A stretch of DNA of 41,307 nt from Gemmatimonadota bacterium (GTDB lineage: Bacteria > Gemmatimonadota > Gemmatimonadetes > Longimicrobiales > Gaopeijiaceae), in contig PWZC01000297.1 of NCBI GenBank assembly GCA_003567615.1, forward strand, positions 1 through 41,307. Reading direction: 5' to 3'. A program made the position numbers and the translations under genes. Shown one piece after another: positions 35,046 through 41,307 of this stretch; position 1 is the stretch's first letter, and each line of letters opens with the position of its first letter. The notes under the pieces are model-generated. The model was given only the letters and a program-made list of their open reading frames with translations, had not been told where the DNA came from and did not search any database.

Positions 35046-37841
35046 ATGACCGAGCAGGAATCGGGACCCACCCTTCCTCGCTTCCCGGAACTGGAAGCTG
35101 AGTTCGAGATCGTTCGCGAGTTGGGCCGCGGTGGGACAGCTATCGTCTACCTGGCCCGGGATCGGGAATTGGGCCGGGACGTGGCCATCAAGCTCATTCG
35201 TCCGTCCTACCTCCAGGACGAAGAGGCCATTGCCCGGCTCGAGCGGGAGGCCCGCACCGTCGGAAAGTTGCAGCACCCCAACATCGTCCTCCTGCTTGGG
35301 AGCCGGCGTCTGGGGAAGCATGGTCTGGCTCTCATTCTCCAGTACGTCCCCGGCGAGAACCTGAAGGAGCACCTCCGCCACCGGGGCCGGCTCCCGGTGG
35401 AGCGGGTTCGTGCCATCCTGGCGGATGTGGCCACGGGGCTGGACCACGCCCACCGCCGGCGGATCGTTCATCGGGACATCAAGCCCGAGAACGTCTACCT
35501 GGACGAGGATGCCGGCGTAGCCCGGCTGGCCGATTTCGGGATCGCCCGGGCCTGGGACAGCGACTCAGGACTCACTCTTCCGGGCACCGCCCTCGGAACC
35601 CCGGCCTACATGTCGCCGGAACAGGTCGACGGGCGGGACCTGGACGGACGAAGCGACGTGTACAGCCTGGGTCTTCTGGCGTGGGAGATGCTCACCGGTG
35701 AAGCGCCGTGGAGCGGCGAGAGCCTCTACAACATCATCTACAAGCAGAAGCACGAACGGCTGCGTCCGGTAACGGAGATTCGAGATGACGTTCCGGAGGC
35801 CCTGGCCGCAGTACTAGATCGGGCGCTGGAGAAGGACCCGGCAGCCCGGTGGCACTCCGCCGCCCAGTTTCTGGAGGCGCTGCGGAGCCCAGGACCGGCT
35901 TCCGGCCACGGCGCGGACACCGTGGTGCCGGAGTCCGGCCCGCCGGTTCCCCGTGCGGACACGGTTGTGCCCGAGCTCAGCCAACCGGTTCCCGGTCCGT
36001 CGCTCTCCAAGCCCCAATCCAGACCACCCCGCCGTCGCTGGCTGGTCATCGTGGGAGCAGCGCTGATCGTGGTGGTGGCCGGACTACTCCTCCAGGGTCC
36101 GGACACCCCCCTCGAGTCCATCCTCCAGGGTGGGAGCAGCGACCTTTCGGAATCGGAGCTGCCCTGGGATCGATGGGAGCGTCCCCTTGAAGCCGCCGGT
36201 GGAGACGCGGCTGGTGCCCCGGCGCCTGACGGGTCATCACGAGATCCCGAAGCTGACGGTCGCGGAGTCGATGGCGCCGGGGCCGGCGGGGAGGGCATCG
36301 GGGCCGACACGGAGGGCATCGGGGCCAGCACGGAGGTCCCCGGCTCCGAATCCGCTGCTCCTCCCGGCTCGACCCTCCAACTGATCCAGGGCGCCGAGCA
36401 GGTCGGTAGCCCGAGCACTCTCCTCAACCAGAGTCTCATTCTCGTGGCCCAGGATTCCCAGGGAAGCCGTCTGCCGGGGGTTCCTGTGAGGGTTGAGGTG
36501 ATGGAGGGTGGGGGGACCACCTCCACTTCCACTGCCACCTCCGATAGTCAGGGATTCGTGGTCTTCCAGTGGCGTCTCGGTCCCGAGGAGGGAGCCCAAC
36601 GGATCCAGGTCGGTTTCCCCGGGAGCGACGCCACCCCGCTTCAGCTGTCGGCGCTGGCCCGGGCGCCACTTCCCCAGGTGGACATCACGCCCGACGAGGT
36701 CACCTTCCAGCCATCACCAGGGGCCCGGGTCACTCCCGACCTCGCGGCGCCTTCCCCAGGGTTGGACGATCCCCTTCCGTCGGTCCTCTCACCCCAGGCC
36801 ACCGTGGCCGCTGGTGCTACTCATTCCTGCTCGCTGGATCGATCGGGAAGCGTGTACTGCTGGGGCTCGGGAGCGGGAGGAAGGTTGGGGTTGGGAGACG
36901 GGAGTTCCAGGGACCGCCCTGCCCGGGTACCGGGCACCTTCGCTCGTCTCGCTGTGGGCACCTCCCATACCTGCGCTCTGGATACGGGCGGGACCGCCTA
37001 CTGCTGGGGAGCCAACAATCAGGGACAGCTCGGCGATGGGACCTCTCTGAGCCGCAACGAACCGACGCCTGTGCCGGGGCTCCCCCCCCTTCTCGACATT
37101 ACGGTGGGAGCGGGCCACACCTGCGCCCTGGACACCCTGGGGCGGCCCTACTGCTGGGGGAATGGTGGGCAGGGGCAGTTGGGCGATGGGACCACCTCCA
37201 GCCGAACCAGGCCGGTGTTGGTCGCCGGGAACCGGAGATTCCGTGAAATTGCCGCCGGCTGGGAGCATACCTGTGCCCTGGACGCCGACGGTCGCGCCTA
37301 CTGCTGGGGAGCCGGTGGGCAGGGGCAGTTGGGATGGGTCGGGATCGGGTCCGGTGCCGTGCCCGGATCCGTCCAGGGAAGCCACCGATTCACCCGCATC
37401 GCACCGGGGAACGCCCACACCTGCGGGGTGGCCACCGATGGGGCGGCCCTCTGCTGGGGTCAGGGGACATCCGGTCAACTGGGAGATGGTTCGAGCGACC
37501 CTGCTCGCTCATCCCCGGCACCGGTAAGGGGCGATGAGCGATTCCGTGACATTGCCGCCGGGGCCACCCACAGTTGTGCCCTCACCACCGCCGGCTCGGT
37601 GTGGTGTTGGGGTGGGAACGCGAACGGTCAGTTGGGGGACGGCGCAATGGAGGACCGCGCGGAGCCGACGCCGGTGAACGGAGATGTCAACTTCTCCATG
37701 CTCACGGGGCTTGGCTCCCATGTCTGTGGACTGACGTCGCAGGGAGAGGTCTTCTGCTGGGGAGCCAACGGCCAGGGTCAGCTCGGCGATGGCACGCGAA
37801 ATGATCGCGCCTTTCCCGGGCCGGTTGGAGGGGCCGGTTAG
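35046..37841 (+). CDS. Transmembrane Ser/Thr protein kinase with Big-like and RCC1 propeller domains
   Basis: A 931-residue protein. The ATG at 35046 follows GGAGGG seven bases upstream and lies 19 bases after the stop of the phosphatase. The kinase domain (about residues 20-275) is complete: GRGGTAIVYLARD P-loop, VAIKLI with its Lys, IVHRDIKPENV, ADFGIA and a GTPAYMSPEQ activation end. Two near copies of ADTVVPExGPPVPR follow. A membrane helix (WLVIVGAALIVVVAGLLLQG, about 332-351) leads to an outer Big1-like domain (LILVAQDSQGSRLPGVPVRV), and then seven RCC1-type repeats from about residue 585, each with xHTCALDxxGxxYCWGxxxxGQLGDG. The blocks suggest a surface sensor linked to a cytoplasmic kinase. 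The RCC1 end is rich in Cys, so oxidation or a ligand could be sensed. Confidence 0.94.
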   Translation: MTEQESGPTLPRFPELEAEFEIVRELGRGGTAIVYLARDRELGRDVAIKLIRPSYLQDEEAIARLEREARTVGKLQHPNIVLLLGSRRLGKHGLALILQYVPGENLKEHLRHRGRLPVERVRAILADVATGLDHAHRRRIVHRDIKPENVYLDEDAGVARLADFGIARAWDSDSGLTLPGTALGTPAYMSPEQVDGRDLDGRSDVYSLGLLAWEMLTGEAPWSGESLYNIIYKQKHERLRPVTEIRDDVPEALAAVLDRALEKDPAARWHSAAQFLEALRSPGPASGHGADTVVPESGPPVPRADTVVPELSQPVPGPSLSKPQSRPPRRRWLVIVGAALIVVVAGLLLQGPDTPLESILQGGSSDLSESELPWDRWERPLEAAGGDAAGAPAPDGSSRDPEADGRGVDGAGAGGEGIGADTEGIGASTEVPGSESAAPPGSTLQLIQGAEQVGSPSTLLNQSLILVAQDSQGSRLPGVPVRVEVMEGGGTTSTSTATSDSQGFVVFQWRLGPEEGAQRIQVGFPGSDATPLQLSALARAPLPQVDITPDEVTFQPSPGARVTPDLAAPSPGLDDPLPSVLSPQATVAAGATHSCSLDRSGSVYCWGSGAGGRLGLGDGSSRDRPARVPGTFARLAVGTSHTCALDTGGTAYCWGANNQGQLGDGTSLSRNEPTPVPGLPPLLDITVGAGHTCALDTLGRPYCWGNGGQGQLGDGTTSSRTRPVLVAGNRRFREIAAGWEHTCALDADGRAYCWGAGGQGQLGWVGIGSGAVPGSVQGSHRFTRIAPGNAHTCGVATDGAALCWGQGTSGQLGDGSSDPARSSPAPVRGDERFRDIAAGATHSCALTTAGSVWCWGGNANGQLGDGAMEDRAEPTPVNGDVNFSMLTGLGSHVCGLTSQGEVFCWGANGQGQLGDGTRNDRAFPGPVGGAG

Positions 37842-37861
37842 GCAGGGACTCGCCATCTCTC

Positions 37862-37931
37862 TGGGCCTTCCACGGTCTGAGACCCCCGGCCCGCCATCCC
37901 GCCTCGGCCCTCAGACCGTGGGAAAGGCCCA
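37862..37931. terminator. Long hairpin between the convergent kinase and prepilin peptidase genes
   Basis: TGGGCCTTCCACGGTCTGAG at 37862-37881 pairs with the 22 bases at 37910-37931 (CTCAGACC ... AGGCCCA), with a loop of about 28 bases and a small bulge. The right arm codes for the last residues and the stop of the prepilin peptidase gene. Lying between two convergent stops, it could end transcription from both sides. There is no T-run, so it would not be a classical intrinsic terminator. Confidence 0.55.
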
Positions 37932-38720
37932 ATCCATGTACCAACCCACCAGCGCGTCCCCCCAGATCCAGGTAAAGGCCGCACCCAGAGCCAGGAAGAT
38001 GCCGAAGGGAACGAGCTTCCCGGTCTTCCACGAGATGGGGCCGAAGATCACCGCCCCCAGGAGGGCGCCCATGAAGAGGGTGAGGAGCATCCCCCAGGCG
38101 CCCAGGAAGGCCCCCACCATGGCCATCATCTTGATGTCGCCCCCACCCATGGCCTCCTTCCGGAAGGCCTTCTCCCCGGCCCAGGCGACGAACCAGAGCA
38201 GAATGAGCCCCGCCGCCGCCCCCACCAGCGACTCGATCCAGGTGATCTCCGGAGACGCGAAGGCCAGAAGGAAGCCCAGAACCGCCCCGCCCACCGAGAA
38301 CTGGTCGGGGATGATGTAGAACCGAGCGTCGGCCACAGCGATCCCCAGGAGGATTGTCAGGAAGAGGGCGCCGCGCAGCGCTTCCACCTCAACCCCCCAG
38401 GTCAGCACCATCCCCGCCCAGATGGCGCCGGTGGCCAGTTCCACCAGGGGATACTGCACCGAGATGCGGCTCCCGCAGTTCCGACATCGTCCCCTCAGCA
38501 GCAGCCAACTCAGGACCGGGATGTTGTCGTGCCAGGCAATGGGATTCCCGCAGCCCGGGCAGGAGCTCCGGGGGGTGATCACGGAGCGCTCCTCCGACCA
38601 GCGAAGGGCGCACACGTTCAGGAAGGACCCCAGGAGGAGTCCCAGGAGACCGGCCACCGCCGCTGCAACCCGCACCTCGGGGTCCACATCCAGCAGGATG
38701 GCTGCCAGGCCTTGGTCCAT
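37911..38720 (-). CDS. pilD: Type IV prepilin peptidase/N-methyltransferase
   Basis: A 269-residue A24-family membrane protein. LLGSFLNVCALRW begins it, and SCPGCGNPIAWHDNIPVLSWL with GRCRNCGSRI gives the two CxxC pairs of the methylase zinc site. The catalytic Asp residues are in IAVADARFYIIPDQ and in MGGGDIKMMAMVG, both in the expected places. It cuts leader peptides of pilin-like proteins and methylates the new N-terminus, and serves type IV pili or type II secretion. The ATG at 38720 has GAGGTGG eight bases before it. No pilin gene is in the window. It follows the SpoU-type methyltransferase gene on the same strand after 65 bases. Confidence 0.96.
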   Translation of the reverse strand: MDQGLAAILLDVDPEVRVAAAVAGLLGLLLGSFLNVCALRWSEERSVITPRSSCPGCGNPIAWHDNIPVLSWLLLRGRCRNCGSRISVQYPLVELATGAIWAGMVLTWGVEVEALRGALFLTILLGIAVADARFYIIPDQFSVGGAVLGFLLAFASPEITWIESLVGAAAGLILLWFVAWAGEKAFRKEAMGGGDIKMMAMVGAFLGAWGMLLTLFMGALLGAVIFGPISWKTGKLVPFGIFLALGAAFTWIWGDALVGWYMDWAFPTV

Positions 38721-38743
38721 GTCGACGCCACCTCGATCGGGTC

Positions 38744-38763
38744 AGCCCCTTTTGGTGGGGGCT
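38744..38763. terminator. Small GC hairpin between the SpoU-type methyltransferase and prepilin peptidase genes
   Basis: AGCCCC at 38744-38749 pairs with GGGGCT at 38758-38763 around the loop TTTTGGTG. It lies downstream of the methyltransferase gene on the minus strand. There is no clear T-tract, so function is uncertain; it may instead be a chance short palindrome. Confidence 0.3.
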
Positions 38764-38785
38764 GCACAGTGCGTGGTCCGGAAGT

Positions 38786-39571
38786 TCAGGTCATGCGGAC
38801 GCCGGGTCCCAGCGCCCAGAGGAGGATCGAGCCCGCCACCGCCACATTCAGCGACTCGGCGCCGGTCGCCATGGGCAGCGCCACGATCCGGTCAGCCGCC
38901 GCCAGGGCCGCAGGCCGCGGACCGGCTCCCTCATTCCCCATGAGGAGGGCGGCGGGCTCCGGCACCTGCATGGAGCGCACGTCCTCCCCGTTAGCATCGG
39001 CCACAAGGAGGGGAATCCGAACCGAGGCGAGCCACTCCAGCGCCTCCTCGAGGTCCACCCGGTGCACGGGCACCAGGAAGACGCTTCCGGCCGAGGCCCG
39101 CACCACCTTGGGGCTCCACGGATCCACCGTGCCGTCCAACACCAGCACCCGCTCCAAACCAAAGGCGGCCGCGCTTCGGATGAGGGTTCCCACATTCCCC
39201 GGATCCTGCACCCGGTCCAGTAGGAGAACCCCACCCTCCACCCGCTCCGGCAACCGGGGTCGCGGTTCGTCCACCACGGCCAGAAGCCCCTGGGGCGTCT
39301 CCGTGTCAGAAACTTCCCCCAGCGTCGTCCTGGGTGCCCGAACCACCTCCAGGCCGGCCTGGAGAAGCCCCTCCGCCAGCGCCCTCTCCTCCGCCGTCGG
39401 GTCGTCGTGGACCAGGACTGCGAATTTCACGGCAGCCCCTCCCGAGCGGGCTGTCGCCACTCCCCGCCACCCCTCTACCAAGACGAGTCCCTCACGGACC
39501 CGTCCCCGCCGGTCGGCCAGGCGTCGGATCAGCCGCGCCCGGCCCTGGCTCAATTCCTTCGAGGCTTGCAC
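38786..39571 (-). CDS. SpoU/TrmH-family RNA 2'-O-methyltransferase
   Basis: A 261-residue protein. The N-terminal part (VREGLVLVEGWRGVATA) matches the substrate-binding domain of the family. The C-terminal SPOUT domain has LLLDRVQDPGNVGTLIRSAAAFGLERVLVLDG, where the motif with DPGNVGTLIRSA is the family mark, then GNEGAGPRPAA and LPMATGAESLNVAVAGSILLW, which form the knotted SAM site. It methylates a ribose in rRNA or tRNA; which base cannot be told. It starts with GTG at 39571 after a GGAGG nine bases away. It is the middle gene of a minus-strand group with the sorbosone dehydrogenase-like gene and the prepilin peptidase gene. Confidence 0.94.
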   Translation of the reverse strand: MQASKELSQGRARLIRRLADRRGRVREGLVLVEGWRGVATARSGGAAVKFAVLVHDDPTAEERALAEGLLQAGLEVVRAPRTTLGEVSDTETPQGLLAVVDEPRPRLPERVEGGVLLLDRVQDPGNVGTLIRSAAAFGLERVLVLDGTVDPWSPKVVRASAGSVFLVPVHRVDLEEALEWLASVRIPLLVADANGEDVRSMQVPEPAALLMGNEGAGPRPAALAAADRIVALPMATGAESLNVAVAGSILLWALGPGVRMT

Positions 39572-39627
39572 GGTGCCGCGCCTCCTCGTTTGGTCATCAG
39601 AGATTCATCCAGAGGTACGTGTTCAGA

Positions 39628-41004
39628 TCAACGGCCCGCTATGTCCCATTGGAGGTGCAGGAGGCGATCATCTCCCTCCCGGGCTCGCCCCCGCCCATCC
39701 CTGTTGCTGGTTCCTACGAGGATTCCGCCTTCCGGGTGCACCGCCACAGCCCGGAGGCGTCCGAAACGGTCATCCAGCAACTCCACCTGGCACCGGGCGA
39801 CCCACGACGGCGAATCGTTCGGGACCCTCGCCAACTCGACCCGGAGAAGGGTCTGTCCTCGGAGTCCGGTGACGAAGGCCCAGGCGCGGTCGTCCTGTTC
39901 GGGTACTGGCATCACGGCCAGCCCCGCCGGGGCCACAGCAGGGGACCATTCCACCAGGGGAGCCGTATGGAGGGCCTGCTCGTGGATCCCGGCCTCCACC
40001 GGCCATCCGAAGTTGTCCCCCCCGTGACCACTCAGGGCCAGGAGGTTCAGCTCATCCTTCCCCTGCCGGCCCTCCTCCGGAATGAGGCCTGACGGACCGT
40101 GGTCGATGAAGAGCAGAAACGCCGAGTCGGGCATGAGAGCCAGGCCCTGACTATTGCGGACCCCGATGGCCATCGGCTTGGGCTGAGCCCGGCGCGAGGC
40201 TAGCCCTGTGGAAACCTCGGGTATTCGAAACAGCGTTCCACGGAGGTCGCCGGGATCCTGGGAGACCGGCGGGACGCCACCGTCGCCGTGGGAGGCGAGA
40301 AGGTCCCCATTCGGTAGCACCAGCAGCGCCCCGCCGGCGTGCAGGAGGCCCGACGGAATGCCCTCCTGGATGACGTGGGCGGCTGTGCCCTGCCCCTCCA
40401 CCTCGGTGATCCGAAGGATCTGGGCGATCCGGTGGGGCGCCACGTTGAGCCCCAAGCGGAGTTGGACCCGTCGAATCTGGGTTGAGAGCCACCCCTCCGT
40501 GTCCCGCTGGTCAACCGAGATCATCACGTAGGCATGCCCAGTCTGGCCGAAGTCCGGGGCCAGCGTGATGCCCATGAGTCCCCCCTCGTCACGGTGCGAG
40601 ACGTCCAGCTCAATCCATGGCTCCGGGTCCAGCCCGTTGTGATCCAAGACCCGGATCCGTCCAGGCCGCTCCGTTACCAACGCGCGGCCGTCAGGGGTGA
40701 AGGCCAGGCCCCACGGCACCTCCAGCCCTCCAGCGACCTCCTGGATTTCCAGCGATTCCGGCAATCCGCCCCCCCCCCCATTCACCGGACAGGTAGGGAG
40801 CGGGTCCGGTGCAGCCCCCCGCTCAGCGACTGGCAGGGGACTCAGGTCTCCGCCGCCGCAACCCACCATGGTAAAAACAGTGATCCCCATGGTCGAAGCG
40901 ATGCAGGCACGGCACATGGTCGAAGCGATGCAGGCACGGCGAAGGGACCGCACCCAGCGCATCCATCGCTCTTGACCCAGACCCAACTTCCGCAAGGGTT
41001 GCAT
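39628..41004 (-). CDS. PQQ-dependent sugar dehydrogenase-like lipoprotein (GSDH family)
   Basis: A 458-residue protein. The ATG at 41004 has GGAGGG eight bases upstream. The signal sequence carries a duplicated segment (ACIASTM twice) and ends at Cys49 in MVGCGG. The six-bladed propeller shows in GGLEVPWGLAFTPDGRALVTERPGRIRVL, GGLMGITLAPDFGQTGHAYVMISV, VLPNGDLLASHGDGG, IGVRNSQGLALMPDSA and HGGDNFGWPVEAG. This is the glucose/sorbosone dehydrogenase family; active members oxidise aldoses using PQQ and calcium in the periplasm. The His that abstracts hydride usually lies in a GGRHFxxRL-like motif, which I did not find, so activity on sugars is not assured. No PQQ genes are in the window. A longer frame to 41304 overlaps thiD and is rejected. 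Confidence 0.87.
   Translation of the reverse strand: MQPLRKLGLGQERWMRWVRSLRRACIASTMCRACIASTMGITVFTMVGCGGGDLSPLPVAERGAAPDPLPTCPVNGGGGGLPESLEIQEVAGGLEVPWGLAFTPDGRALVTERPGRIRVLDHNGLDPEPWIELDVSHRDEGGLMGITLAPDFGQTGHAYVMISVDQRDTEGWLSTQIRRVQLRLGLNVAPHRIAQILRITEVEGQGTAAHVIQEGIPSGLLHAGGALLVLPNGDLLASHGDGGVPPVSQDPGDLRGTLFRIPEVSTGLASRRAQPKPMAIGVRNSQGLALMPDSAFLLFIDHGPSGLIPEEGRQGKDELNLLALSGHGGDNFGWPVEAGIHEQALHTAPLVEWSPAVAPAGLAVMPVPEQDDRAWAFVTGLRGQTLLRVELARVPNDSPSWVARCQVELLDDRFGRLRAVAVHPEGGILVGTSNRDGRGRAREGDDRLLHLQWDIAGR
40888..40940. repeat. 27-bp tandem duplication in the signal peptide region
   Basis: Twenty-six bases beginning CATGGTCGAAGCGATG at 40888 are repeated with a 27-base step at 40915. The in-frame copy duplicates nine residues (ACIASTM with two more) of the lipoprotein signal peptide, so the reading frame is kept. 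Confidence 0.9.
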
Positions 41005-41119
41005 GGCCCCAGCCCTCCGTGTTTCGTGTTCAGCAGTGATAGTGTCCTTGATCAGCCGTGATCGCGTCCCTGAGGAGACGCCGGCCCCTTTAGTCCGCAT
41101 TTTTAACCACCGAGAACCT

Positions 41120-41307
41120 ATGCCTGCAGTCAACGAGGACACAGCCCAACCTGGGGATCCTCGACAATCCCTCAGAACTACCTCGCCCCCCATCGCCCTC
41201 ACCATAGCTGGAAGCGACAGCGGCGGGGGTGCCGGCATCCAGGCCGACCTGAAGACCTTCCACGCCTTCGGGATCTTCGGCACCAGCGTCATCACCGCCA
41301 TCACGGC
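41120..41307 (+). CDS. thiD: Hydroxymethylpyrimidine/phosphomethylpyrimidine kinase, 3' partial
   Basis: The frame from ATG 41120 runs to the end of the window. After about 25 poorly conserved residues it gives IALTIAGSDSGGGAGIQADL followed by KTFHAFGIFGTSVITAIT, which is the N-terminus of ThiD, the kinase of thiamine biosynthesis that phosphorylates hydroxymethylpyrimidine. AGSDSGGGAGIQAD is the substrate-binding loop. It diverges from the dehydrogenase-like gene with about 115 bases between. The start may lie later, near TSPPIALTI, as the first residues are not typical. As thiamine enzymes are also used in the polysaccharide block, a link is tempting but not shown by the sequence. Confidence 0.88.
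   Translation, partial: MPAVNEDTAQPGDPRQSLRTTSPPIALTIAGSDSGGGAGIQADLKTFHAFGIFGTSVITAIT

Noticed and set aside
41005..41304. N-terminal extension of the dehydrogenase-like gene
   Set aside because: It covers the divergent thiD start, whereas ATG 41004 has a good ribosome site and signal peptide.
1..41307. tRNA, rRNA, riboswitch, CRISPR or phage defence genes
   Set aside because: None could be recognised by eye. A covariance-model search would be needed to exclude small RNAs.

Overview
The window is high-GC bacterial DNA from a Gram-negative organism. Lipobox lipoproteins, an outer-membrane beta-barrel protein, a type IV prepilin peptidase and large surface proteins with Ig-like domains all point that way. 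The gene style (Big-domain lipoproteins, an RCC1-fused Ser/Thr kinase, a VanZ-like protein, exosortase-associated polysaccharide genes) fits Gemmatimonadota or a similar phylum. There is no rRNA or other marker here, so the taxonomy is an inference only.

Positions 1-6.4 kb are the edge of a surface-polysaccharide region. They hold two GT2 glycosyltransferases, a NodB-like deacetylase with an altered active-site motif, and a convergent two-gene operon (GT4 glycosyltransferase then CapK/PaaK-like adenylate-forming enzyme). Between them is a decayed IS256-type transposase. 6.4-13.1 kb is a gene-poor mobile and surface stretch: about 1.4 kb without a recognisable gene, one intact IS4-family element with perfect inverted repeats, a large Big/FN3 lipoprotein with a Pro-Glu dipeptide tract, and a further 1 kb with nothing recognisable.

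13.1-28.0 kb is the most interesting block. A very tight minus-strand operon (ATP-grasp ligase, ThDP-dependent acetolactate-synthase-like enzyme, GT4 glycosyltransferase) diverges from a one-module NRPS-like protein (adenylation, carrier, thioesterase). Next come a convergent FemAB-like acyltransferase plus DegT aminotransferase operon, a divergent Sfp-type phosphopantetheinyl transferase, a degenerate methyltransferase, a DVEEYFHV-type polysaccharide deacetylase and a VanZ-like membrane protein. Three families in the window (FemAB-like, DVEEYFHV deacetylase, GT4 with an HNVES motif) are typical of exosortase/PEP-CTERM polysaccharide loci, but no exosortase or PEP-CTERM protein is present. My reading is that the block makes a polysaccharide, or an aminoacyl or acyl decoration of one, using a carrier-bound amino or keto acid. 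This combination is not one I recognise as a described system; the product is unknown.

28.2-37.8 kb carries envelope and signalling genes on the plus strand: a TonB-receptor-like beta-barrel protein translationally close to a two-unit SdrD/OB-fold lipoprotein, then an FHA-PP2C phosphatase followed by a transmembrane Ser/Thr kinase whose outer part has a Big-like domain and an RCC1 propeller. 37.9-41.3 kb is housekeeping: prepilin peptidase, an rRNA/tRNA methyltransferase of the SpoU family, a sorbosone/glucose dehydrogenase-like lipoprotein and the start of thiD.
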